Positions 1-5,646 of a stretch of DNA of 7,544 nt are shown here, piece by piece (positions within the stretch are counted from its first letter, which is position 1; every line of letters starts with the position of its first letter). The stretch lies in assembly GCA_003558575.1 (NCBI GenBank), contig PWPY01000168.1, positions 1-7,544 on the forward strand. The letters run 5' to 3'. Source of the stretch: Desulfonatronovibrio sp. GTDB lineage: Bacteria; Desulfobacterota; Desulfovibrionia; Desulfovibrionales; Desulfonatronovibrionaceae. Below the pieces are notes generated by a model. That model saw only the letters and a program-made list of their open reading frames with translations. It searched no databases and was not told where the DNA came from. The translations under genes were made by a program, and so were the position numbers.

Positions 1-11
1 ATGATTAATAT

Positions 12-374
12 TTACAAAACCTGCTTGAGCCTGGACATAATCTCTCTGCCGTCTTCCTCTCCCGGATTTAAGGGCAGGGACATGAGTATGCCCAGACCTT
101 CTCCAGCTTCATGGAAGTCTTTTTCATCCATATCCGTAAGCACAGCCGTATTAATCATGGCATCAATGCCAAGGATGCTTCGGATCAGGTCAAAAGTGTC
201 TGAACCGGAAAGATTATCATCTATAATGATCAGACTAAGCTTATGATTTGATACTATATCCAGTATTTCCTCTGCACTTCCTGCTAATAATAAGGGCTCA
301 TGTTTATCCAGACCAAGTCCGGATGTAAATTTCTCAAGCTCACCAACCCTGGATGTTGCCAGCAGGATTTTCAT
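12..374 (-). CDS. Degenerate response-regulator-receiver-like protein (120 aa)
   Basis: The 120-residue protein has an alternating beta/alpha pattern that fits a CheY-like receiver fold. The strand SLIII (47-51) leads into the acidic pair D52-D53, at the place of the phosphoacceptor, and TAVLT (76-80) ends in T80, at the place of the conserved Thr. The acidic pair normally found after strand 1 is absent (MKILLATSRVG), and the conserved Lys before the last loop is replaced (SLPLNP, 99-104). It is therefore probably a pseudo-receiver used for protein-protein contact rather than phosphorelay. The frame is open up to 416, but the ATG at 374 is preferred: AAGGAGA lies 6 nt upstream and the family-like strand 1 begins there. 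It follows the NifX-like gene by 22 nt, so the two are probably co-transcribed. No output domain is present. The receiver assignment is by pattern only and could be wrong. Confidence 0.7.
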   Translation of the reverse strand: MKILLATSRVGELEKFTSGLGLDKHEPLLLAGSAEEILDIVSNHKLSLIIIDDNLSGSDTFDLIRSILGIDAMINTAVLTDMDEKDFHEAGEGLGILMSLPLNPGEEDGREIMSRLKQVL

Positions 375-380
375 ATTAAT

Positions 381-387
381 TCTCCTT
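381..387 (-). promoter_or_regulatory. Ribosome binding site deciding the start at 374
   Basis: AAGGAGA on the minus strand lies 6 nt before the ATG at 374. It supports this start over the upstream in-frame codon at 416, which would overlap the preceding gene. Confidence 0.75.
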
Positions 388-396
388 ATTGGTCTT

Positions 397-777
397 TTAA
401 GCCTGACCGCCACCACAAGTGTATTCAGAAGTAAACTTTACCAGACTGCCACTCATAAATGCGGATAGGGCATCTCCAACCTTCTGGGCGTCTCCACCGT
501 AAAAGACATCAATTCCCACCTGGTTAAAACCCATTAATGGTCTCATGCCCATACCACCGGCAATAAGAGTATCAACCTTATTCTCAGCAAGATAGTTTAC
601 CGGAGCCATACATCCACCCTGAACATGGGGGACATTGGGCAATGTTTCAACTGATGACACATCCCCATTTTCCACATCAATTATGGTGTACAGATCACAA
701 TGTCCAAAATGCTGGCCCAGTGCTGAATCTAATCCTCCAGGATTTGTTGAAGGTACGGCAATTCTTTTCTTTTCCAT
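397..777 (-). CDS. NifX/NifB-family dinitrogenase iron-molybdenum cofactor-like protein (126 aa)
   Basis: This is a single-domain protein of the NifX/NifB C-terminal/MTH1175-like family, an RNase H-like fold that in known members binds or carries Fe-S or Mo-containing clusters. Visible signs are RIAVPS at the start, the HFGHC motif (23-27), GGCMAPVNYL (54-63) around C56, the IAGGMGMRP strand-turn (72-80), and a C-terminal CGGGQA tail with C121. C27, C56 and C121, together with the histidines at 23 and 26, are candidate cluster or metal ligands. The length is typical of the family. The ATG at 777 has AAGGAG 10 nt upstream. It is separated from the upstream MinD genes by 286 bp containing a long inverted repeat, so it may have its own promoter. 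The receiver-like gene follows 22 nt downstream. The exact cofactor cannot be told from sequence. Confidence 0.9.
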   Translation of the reverse strand: MEKKRIAVPSTNPGGLDSALGQHFGHCDLYTIIDVENGDVSSVETLPNVPHVQGGCMAPVNYLAENKVDTLIAGGMGMRPLMGFNQVGIDVFYGGDAQKVGDALSAFMSGSLVKFTSEYTCGGGQA

Positions 778-840
778 AAGACTATTTCTCCTTTTATGTA
801 TTATTTGATTATTAGTATCTATTCACCATGCTGAGAGGAC

Positions 841-1016
841 AGTCTGTATCCTGATTGATTTTCTGTTGCTGCAAACTCCCAGCATGAGCCCGTAACTCAA
901 AACCGGTAATTTATTCAAGTAGCCGAGAAGTCCGTGTCCATATCCTTGATTTTGACTAACGGGCTCAGGGCTGGTCAAACAAGCAGCAATGGCGAAAACC
1001 AATCAGGATGCAGGCT
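841..1016. repeat. Long imperfect inverted repeat in the 778-1063 intergenic region
   Basis: The two halves of this 176-bp stretch are imperfect inverted copies. The left end (841-856) and the inverted right end (1001-1016) differ at only two of 16 positions. Further in, TTGCTGC (866-872) pairs with 983-989, CCAGC (879-883) with 970-974, and GAGCCCGT (886-893) with 959-966. TCAAAA (897-902) pairs with 949-954. The unpaired centre is about 907-942. Flanking target duplications are not evident. The run of pairing would form a long hairpin in DNA or in the minus-strand transcript between the MinD and NifX-like genes. No U-rich tail follows, so it is not a standard terminator. It could be a palindromic MITE/REP-type element, an RNA-processing stem, or a structured leader. 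The rest of the 286-bp gap shows no gene or convincing promoter. Confidence 0.8.
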
Positions 1017-1063
1017 TTAAGCAAAAGTGATAAAATGTGGTGAACAGTTACGATTATTATAAC

Positions 1064-1930
1064 TTACAAAAGCTCTAAGACCTGAGCCCAGATTTTCCTT
1101 ACTTCCTGCCCGACCTTGGTGTTCTGCACTTCTGTAACTACCTTTTTATCCACCATGGCTGTGGTAAATTCAGGATCATAGGGAATATTTCCAGCCAGTT
1201 CAAAACCCTTTTCCCGGCAATACTTCTCAATTTCCCTGCTTTGCTCGCTGTTCAGGTCAAACTTATTAATAACCACAGCGACCTTAATTTTAAAATGCGA
1301 GCAAAGCTCAGCAACCCTTTGCAGATCATGCAGACCAGAAAGAGTCGGCTCTGTGACAACAACAGCCAGATTTGTCCCGGATAACGAACTAATAACCGGA
1401 CAACCTATGCCTGGGGCCCCGTCACATAAAATCAGATCTTTACCTTCCTGTTTGGCCTTTTCCCTGGCCTGATTTCGCAGAAGAGTAACCAGACGACCTG
1501 AATTCTCTGCTCCAGGAAAAAGTCTGGCGTGAATCATGGTTCCAAACCTGGTGGAACTCATAAACCATTTTCCGCAATATCTTTCAGGAAAATCAATTGC
1601 CTCGTCAGGACAAAAGCTCACGCAGACCTTGCATCCTTCGCAGCGCAGCGGATCAATGAAATATTTTCCTCCATCAAAGCTGACTGCCCTGTACTGGCAC
1701 ATATCTAAGCATGTTCCACACATCTGACACCTGGAATTGTCTATGACTGCTTCACGGCCTGAATAGAAATCTTCAGTACGGGCCAAGTCCGGAGACAGAA
1801 GGATATGCAAATCCGGGGCATCCACATCTAAATCACAGATGATCTTGTTCTCAGCAAGATGGGCAAAGGCTCCAGTCAGAGACGTCTTACCTGTGCCCCC
1901 TTTACCGCTTATTACAACTACTTCATGCAT
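1064..1930 (-). CDS. MinD/Mrp-family ATPase with internal 2x[4Fe-4S] ferredoxin domain (second of pair)
   Basis: This is a 288-aa P-loop ATPase of the MinD/ParA deviant-Walker class with an inserted bacterial-type ferredoxin segment. It shows GKGGTGKT (9-16) with the signature Lys K10, DLDVDAPDL (33-41), two cluster motifs with Cys 68/71/74/78 and 97/100/103/107, the DGAPGIGCP segment (170-178) and VVTEPT (191-196). Such proteins are homologous to DVU2103/DVU2104, which belong to the ORP complex. They are thought to couple ATP binding to Fe-S cluster handling or protein positioning. The ATG at 1930 is chosen because the family N-terminus starts there and GGAGG lies 5 nt upstream. The frame continues to 1978, but that extension lies inside the preceding gene. 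The start overlaps the end of that gene by 8 nt, which points to translational coupling. Ends in TAA. Confidence 0.93.
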   Translation of the reverse strand: MHEVVVISGKGGTGKTSLTGAFAHLAENKIICDLDVDAPDLHILLSPDLARTEDFYSGREAVIDNSRCQMCGTCLDMCQYRAVSFDGGKYFIDPLRCEGCKVCVSFCPDEAIDFPERYCGKWFMSSTRFGTMIHARLFPGAENSGRLVTLLRNQAREKAKQEGKDLILCDGAPGIGCPVISSLSGTNLAVVVTEPTLSGLHDLQRVAELCSHFKIKVAVVINKFDLNSEQSREIEKYCREKGFELAGNIPYDPEFTTAMVDKKVVTEVQNTKVGQEVRKIWAQVLELL

Positions 1931-2789
1931 CTCTGCCTCCAGCTCCCATTTCTTTAATGGACTCCGCCAGTTGAACAAAAAGAGATTTCAGTCCTGGATT
2001 TAAATCTGCAATAACCCGGCCTCTGGAATATGCCCCTGCAATATCCTTATCAAAAGGGATATGCACCAACACTGGAATATTATTCTCCCGGCAAAAAGCT
2101 TCAACGCTGTTATCTCCCAGACCTGAACGGTTGATCACCGCAGCCATGGGCTTTTTAAACGGAGCAAAGGCTTCAACTGCCAGTTTGAAATCGTGAAATC
2201 CAAAAGGAGTGGGTTCTGTAACGAGAAGTATAAAATCCGTATCCATAACAGCACATACTGCAGGACAACTGACTCCTGGAGGTGCATCAATTATTGCATC
2301 CCCTGGTCTTTCTGTAAGGTCCATGGCAAGTCTCTCTTTTACCGCCCGCATCAAGGGAGGGCTCATGGCCTCGCCCACACGCAGACTTCCCATGAGAAAA
2401 TTATTGGGACCTGTCTTTCCCCGGCTTAATGTTCCAAGCTCACGTCTCCCCCAGGAAATGGCATTTTCCGGACAGATTGCCATGCAGCCACCACAACCAT
2501 GACACATCTCTGGAAAAGTCAGAATGGTTGAACCCATGACATTTATGGCTTTGAACTGACATAGATTGGAACATTCACGACAGAGATTGCATTTGGATTC
2601 ATCAACTTCTGGAACACTTAAATAAACCTTTTCTTCAGATTCTACCTGAGGATTTAGAAATAAATGAAGATTTGGTTCCTCCACATCCAGATCAACTGCT
2701 GTGACCGGACCATCCCAGATTGCGGCAAGAGACGCTGACACAGTAGTTTTTCCTGTTCCACCTTTGCCGCTGGCAATAGATATTAACAC
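1923..2789 (-). CDS. MinD/Mrp-family ATPase with internal 2x[4Fe-4S] ferredoxin domain (first of pair)
   Basis: This 288-aa protein has the same architecture and length as its downstream neighbour and is clearly paralogous. It shows GKGGTGKT (8-15) with deviant Walker Lys K9, DLDVEEPNL (33-41), cluster motifs with Cys 67/70/73/77 and 96/99/102/106, IIDAPPGVSCP (166-176) and LVTEPTPFGFHD (189-200). The family role is an ATPase of the ORP complex (DVU2103/DVU2104-like), probably forming a dimer with the neighbouring paralog. The start is a GTG at 2789. It fits the family N-terminus, which begins at the P-loop strand, and AGGTGA lies 4 nt upstream. It is 33 nt downstream of the ORP-like gene and overlaps the next MinD gene by 8 nt, so all are likely in one operon. 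Confidence 0.93.
   Translation of the reverse strand: MLISIASGKGGTGKTTVSASLAAIWDGPVTAVDLDVEEPNLHLFLNPQVESEEKVYLSVPEVDESKCNLCRECSNLCQFKAINVMGSTILTFPEMCHGCGGCMAICPENAISWGRRELGTLSRGKTGPNNFLMGSLRVGEAMSPPLMRAVKERLAMDLTERPGDAIIDAPPGVSCPAVCAVMDTDFILLVTEPTPFGFHDFKLAVEAFAPFKKPMAAVINRSGLGDNSVEAFCRENNIPVLVHIPFDKDIAGAYSRGRVIADLNPGLKSLFVQLAESIKEMGAGGRDA
1936..1940 (-). promoter_or_regulatory. Ribosome binding site inside the upstream MinD gene
   Basis: GGAGG on the minus strand sits 5 nt before the ATG at 1930, within the last codons of the preceding MinD gene. It selects this start over 1978 and is consistent with coupled translation of the two ATPases. Confidence 0.75.
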
Positions 2790-2793
2790 TTCT

Positions 2794-2799
2794 TCACCT
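2794..2799 (-). promoter_or_regulatory. Ribosome binding site for the GTG start at 2789
   Basis: AGGTGA on the minus strand is 4 nt before the GTG. It supports the unusual GTG start; no in-frame ATG lies nearby. Confidence 0.6.
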
Positions 2800-2822
2800 G
2801 CCCTTTAAAATTGCACCATTTT

Positions 2823-3176
2823 TTACTTGTTAGGCTGGTCAGCGTACTGCACATCACCTGATTTATACCTCTGGACAGCCTGTTCAACACTCATATTGTC
2901 CAGATTCTGTATTACCTTGACCCCTACAGCTTTAAGGGCATCAAAGGCCTTGGGACCTACATAACCTGTAAGGACCACATGGGCCCCTGAATCGGCAACA
3001 TTTTGCGCAGCCTGTATTCCAGCCCCGTGAGCCATAGCTTGAGAGCTTCCATTATCCACATATTCATGCTGCATAGTTTCAGGGTCAACCACTACAAAAC
3101 CGCCTGCACGGCCAAACCTTGGATCAACCATATCCTGCATGCTTGGACCTTCACTGGTAACTGCTATTTTTGTCAT
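2823..3176 (-). CDS. Orange-protein (ORP)-like NifX-family protein (117 aa, no cysteine)
   Basis: This small NifX-fold protein starts MTKIAVTSEG and has DPRFGRA (18-24), the AHGAGIQAA helix region (49-57), VVLTGYVGPKAFDAL (67-81) and a VKVIQN strand (86-91). Length and motifs match the ORP family. D. gigas ORP carries a non-covalently bound Mo-Cu-sulfide cluster and DVU2108 is the D. vulgaris member. The lack of any cysteine agrees with non-covalent cluster binding. The ATG at 3176 is preferred over 3212 because GGAG lies 6 nt upstream and the family N-terminus begins there. It sits 110 bp after the zinc-ribbon fusion gene and 33 bp before the first MinD gene, and is probably transcribed from the sigma54 promoter at 3978-3993. 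The ORP identity is strong by family and context. Whether it carries Mo-Cu is not visible in sequence. Confidence 0.88.
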   Translation of the reverse strand: MTKIAVTSEGPSMQDMVDPRFGRAGGFVVVDPETMQHEYVDNGSSQAMAHGAGIQAAQNVADSGAHVVLTGYVGPKAFDALKAVGVKVIQNLDNMSVEQAVQRYKSGDVQYADQPNK

Positions 3177-3286
3177 TATAATCTCCATTTTTTTGCTTGA
3201 ACAGCTCAGCATGTTTTCTGTTCTCTAACAAAAACCCTAACATGTTGATTTATCTAATTCACTTAACACTTTTAAGGTCTATTTTT

Positions 3287-3916
3287 TTAAACCCTTCCCC
3301 GCATAACCGCACCGCACTCAGGGCATTTCATTTCCATGCAGGGCTTGCCTCTTTCATGAGGGGCCTGGTGTCCGCATTTGGTACACGTGCAAACACCGGC
3401 TGCACCACCAGCTCCGCCCCGGCCCATACCAGAAGTTCCGGCAGAAGCGCCGCTGCCGGCCTGACCACGACCCTGGCCCATGCCTTGACCTCTTCCCTGT
3501 TTCTGCGCACTTGGACAAGCGTTTCTCTGATTTCTGCCTCTCATATCAAATACCTCCTCATTTTTTATTCCTGCTTTCTTAAACCGGAAGCAGCACCCCG
3601 GCATATTAAAACTCTCAAGTCTTAAGTCTTTTTCCAACCAGGTATCTATGACCTCTGAAATATCTCCAGCTACAAAAGGAATTACTCGAATATTTCTCCA
3701 CTCCAACCTGGCCTGGAGATGACTGGATATTGCTCCGCAGACCAAAAAATCCACTCCCTGTTCCACAAGCCACAAACATCTGTCCATACCTTGCGGCAGA
3801 ACCTTGTGCTCTTTAACAGTCTCCTGACCTGGATCTGCCTGAACAAGACAAATTTCACCAGAGACATCAAATACTGGTGAAATCCTGTTCTTCCATGTTG
3901 AAAAAGCCACTTTCAT
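3287..3916 (-). CDS. NifX-like domain fused to Gly-rich linker and C-terminal zinc ribbon (209 aa)
   Basis: Residues 1-95 form a NifX/dinitrogenase iron-molybdenum cofactor-like domain: MKVAFSTWKNRISPVFD at the start, VDFLVCGAISSHL (55-67) and IRVIPFVAGD (76-85). A region with CC at 108-109 follows. Then comes a Gly/Ser/Ala/Gln-rich stretch (141-174) made of GRGQ/GMG-like units, and a Cys-rich tail with C176, C178, C181, C193, C198 and C201 (CTCTKCGH, then CPECG) that looks like a zinc ribbon. The ATG at 3916 is preferred although the frame is open to 4027: the sigma54 promoter lies inside that extension, and the family N-terminus starts at 3916. No strong ribosome binding site is seen. It is the first gene of the predicted ORP-like operon. 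The fusion may tether the NifX fold to a partner or nucleic acid; that role is inference. Confidence 0.87.
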   Translation of the reverse strand: MKVAFSTWKNRISPVFDVSGEICLVQADPGQETVKEHKVLPQGMDRCLWLVEQGVDFLVCGAISSHLQARLEWRNIRVIPFVAGDISEVIDTWLEKDLRLESFNMPGCCFRFKKAGIKNEEVFDMRGRNQRNACPSAQKQGRGQGMGQGRGQAGSGASAGTSGMGRGGAGGAAGVCTCTKCGHQAPHERGKPCMEMKCPECGAVMRGRV

Positions 3917-3977
3917 AAATACCCAAGCACTTAAACAGGGTTGCAATCTTATTGTTTGACTGAATAATTCTGTACAA

Positions 3978-3993
3978 AGCAATACCCGGGCCA
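3978..3993 (-). promoter_or_regulatory. Sigma54 (-24/-12) promoter of the ORP-like operon
   Basis: The minus-strand sequence TGGCCCGGGTATTGCT matches the consensus TGGCACG-N4-TTGCW at all specified positions but one, with the strict GG-N10-GC spacing. The predicted transcription start is near 3967, giving a leader of about 50 nt before the ATG at 3916. The gene for a sigma54 activator ends 132 bp upstream of the promoter. This mirrors D. vulgaris, where the orp operons need sigma54 and the adjacent activator. Confidence 0.88.
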
Positions 3994-4075
3994 TAAATTG
4001 AATTAAAGCCCAAATAATGATAAACATCCGAAATTTAAATATTATTTTAAAAGGTAGAAATATAAGAAGAGGATC

Positions 4076-4112
4076 ACAGTCTCGAAGAAAGAACTGTAAG
4101 CATAGAGACAGT
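4076..4112. promoter_or_regulatory. Putative upstream activator binding sites (ACTGT/ACAGT dyads)
   Basis: In the 97-bp gap between the activator gene and the extended upstream side of the promoter there are three half-sites on the plus strand: ACAGT (4076-4080), ACTGT (4093-4097) and ACAGT (4108-4112). The last two form ACTGT-N10-ACAGT, a dyad. They lie about 110-145 bp upstream of the predicted start at 3967, the usual distance for enhancer-type sites. The DNA between them and the promoter is AT-rich and could be bent. Binding by the neighbouring activator is inferred. Confidence 0.5.
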
Positions 4113-4125
4113 ATTATAATTGCGA

Positions 4126-5517
4126 CTATCTTCTATAGCGCCCGTCTTGTTCTGGGAGTTGAATGCCGTACTCTTTAATTTTTCTGAACAGGGTACTTTT
4201 ATGAATGCCAAGCTCCCTCGCAGCTGCCTGGCGGTTATAGTTATTTCTTTCAATAGCTTCTGAAATAGCCCTGGCCTCGAGATCCTGGCGGACACTTCTA
4301 ATATCTTGTCCCTTGGATAAATGGCCAATCCCGGTTATTTCCGGGGGCAGATGCTTCAAGCTGATTTCATTGTCACCACAGAGAATAAATGCCCTCTCCA
4401 CAGCATTCTCAAGTTCTCTGATATTTCCAGGCCAGTCATGAGCCATGAGTAAAGATAAGGCTTGAGAGTCCATCCCGGGAACTCTTCTATTCTGCAGCCT
4501 GTTAAATTTTTTAATGAAATTATCCACAAGCAGGGCAATATCTTCTTTACGTTTACGCAGAGGGGGGATCTCCATCCTGACTACGTTTATTCGATAGTAT
4601 AAATCCTGGCGAAAGACCTTGTCATCAACAAGCTTTTCCATATTCTTGTTGGTTGCAGCAATTATTCTGGCTTCAAGTCTTTCAGATTTTACAGAACCAA
4701 GGGGTTCAAAGGTTTTCTCCTGCAAAATCCGCAAAAGCCTGACCTGCATGGCCTGGCTGATCTCACCGATTTCATCCAGGAAGATCGTGCCCTTCCCAGC
4801 CAGGGAAAAGCGCCCTGGCTTGTCCTTGACAGCACCTGTAAAAGCACCGGCTTTGTATCCAAAAAGCTCTGACTCTAACAAAGTATCTGGAAGGGCACCA
4901 CAGTTCACCGCCACAAAAGGCTCATCAGCTCTAAGACTAAGAGAATGTATGGTTTTTGCTGCCAGCTCCTTTCCTGTTCCGGTTTCTCCAAGGATAAGAA
5001 CTGTACTGGGGCTTTCTGCCACAGCCGGCATAATCTCAAAAATAGCCTCCATAAGAGGACTGCGGCTTACAAGATCACCCATCCGAAACCTGCCCTCCAG
5101 CTCTTTTCTAAGCCCCTCAACTTCGCTTAAATCGCGAAAAGTCTCAGCTCCTCCTATTACTTTTCCCTTTTCATTGCGAAGTACAGCAGTGGAAACACTT
5201 ATGGGAATGCGGCTGCCTTCAGAGTTAATAATAAAGCCTGATCGATTGATAATGGGCTTACCCGTCTTTATTGTCTTTTCCAGGGCACAGCCTGTTTCGC
5301 ACATGCTGGAGCGAAACACTTCGCAGCATTGTCTGCCCAAAGCCTCTTTCCTGGGTATTCCGGTTATATCTTCTGCTGCCCTGTTAAATGAAGTAATCTT
5401 CCATGACTTGTCCACAGTGAATACTCCATCTGAGATACTCTCTAAGATTGCTTCTGTTGCGCTTTGCTGCAAAGGCTCAGCAGCCCCAGTTGCGGAATGA
5501 TGATTCTTTTCTTTCAT
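4126..5517 (-). CDS. Sigma54-dependent transcriptional activator, PAS-AAA+-Fis HTH (463 aa)
   Basis: This is a bacterial enhancer-binding protein. An N-terminal PAS domain (about 20-130) carries C64, C65, C73 and C77 (QCCEVF, then CETGCAL). The AAA+ domain (about 148-390) has Walker A GETGTGKE (177-184), the GAFTGA loop that contacts sigma54 (224-229), Walker B TIFLDE (244-249) and arginine-finger candidates in RQDLYYR (303-309). A Fis-type helix-turn-helix lies at about 425-450 (NRQAAARELGIHKSTLFRKI). Length is typical, and no receiver domain is present, so control is likely by a signal at the PAS domain. It corresponds in position and type to DVU2106, activator of the orp operons. The start at 5517 is the only in-frame ATG before the PAS domain, but no good ribosome binding site is seen. 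No sigma54 promoter precedes it. A palindrome at 5576-5597 is a candidate control site. Confidence 0.95.
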   Translation of the reverse strand: MKEKNHHSATGAAEPLQQSATEAILESISDGVFTVDKSWKITSFNRAAEDITGIPRKEALGRQCCEVFRSSMCETGCALEKTIKTGKPIINRSGFIINSEGSRIPISVSTAVLRNEKGKVIGGAETFRDLSEVEGLRKELEGRFRMGDLVSRSPLMEAIFEIMPAVAESPSTVLILGETGTGKELAAKTIHSLSLRADEPFVAVNCGALPDTLLESELFGYKAGAFTGAVKDKPGRFSLAGKGTIFLDEIGEISQAMQVRLLRILQEKTFEPLGSVKSERLEARIIAATNKNMEKLVDDKVFRQDLYYRINVVRMEIPPLRKRKEDIALLVDNFIKKFNRLQNRRVPGMDSQALSLLMAHDWPGNIRELENAVERAFILCGDNEISLKHLPPEITGIGHLSKGQDIRSVRQDLEARAISEAIERNNYNRQAAARELGIHKSTLFRKIKEYGIQLPEQDGRYRR

Positions 5518-5575
5518 ATAAAAGTCGTGTAGTCCCAGAACTTCCTTGAATCAAATAAAAATTTCCAACTGTCCA

Positions 5576-5597
5576 TGTTTCAGTCTGACTTGAAACA
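5576..5597. promoter_or_regulatory. 22-bp palindromic operator candidate between divergent genes
   Basis: TGTTTCA (5576-5582) and TGAAACA (5591-5597) are perfect inverted arms around 8 bp. The centre also pairs (GTC-T-GAC), so the whole site is a palindrome with one extra base. It lies 59 bp upstream of the activator start and 50 bp upstream of the exporter start. No T-run follows on either strand, so an operator is more likely than a terminator. D. vulgaris DVU2106 represses its own gene, which makes autoregulation a reasonable guess. Confidence 0.55.
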
Positions 5598-5646
5598 GCA
5601 GTCCAGATCGGATGAGACCTATAAATAACCTTGACAATAAATCCAA

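Noticed and set aside
839..847. ACAGTCTGT palindrome as another activator site
   Set aside because: The half-site spacing differs from the 4076-4112 dyads, it overlaps the end of the inverted repeat, and no sigma54 promoter lies at a suitable distance.
985..1001. Possible sigma54 promoter for the 397-777 gene (TTGG ... TTGCT on the minus strand)
   Set aside because: The GG-to-GC spacing is 11 rather than the strict 10, and the bases lie inside the arm of the inverted repeat.
841..1016. Inverted repeat as an intrinsic terminator of the MinD operon
   Set aside because: The stem is far longer and more interrupted than such terminators and no U-run follows it on the minus strand.
1056..1061. 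TATAAT on the minus strand just after the second MinD gene, as a sigma70 -10 box for the 397-777 gene
   Set aside because: No acceptable -35 sequence is found 16-18 bp upstream, and it would place a leader of more than 250 nt before the gene. It could be real but is unsupported.
3917..4027. N-terminal extension of the NifX/zinc-ribbon protein
   Set aside because: It would be hydrophobic and unlike the family, and it contains the sigma54 promoter, so it lies largely upstream of the predicted transcript start.
4619..5500. 293-codon plus-strand open frame antisense to the activator gene
   Set aside because: It lies entirely opposite a clear PAS-AAA+ coding frame, gives a low-complexity Ser/Leu/Pro-rich product with no family features, and is explained by the codon usage of the real gene.
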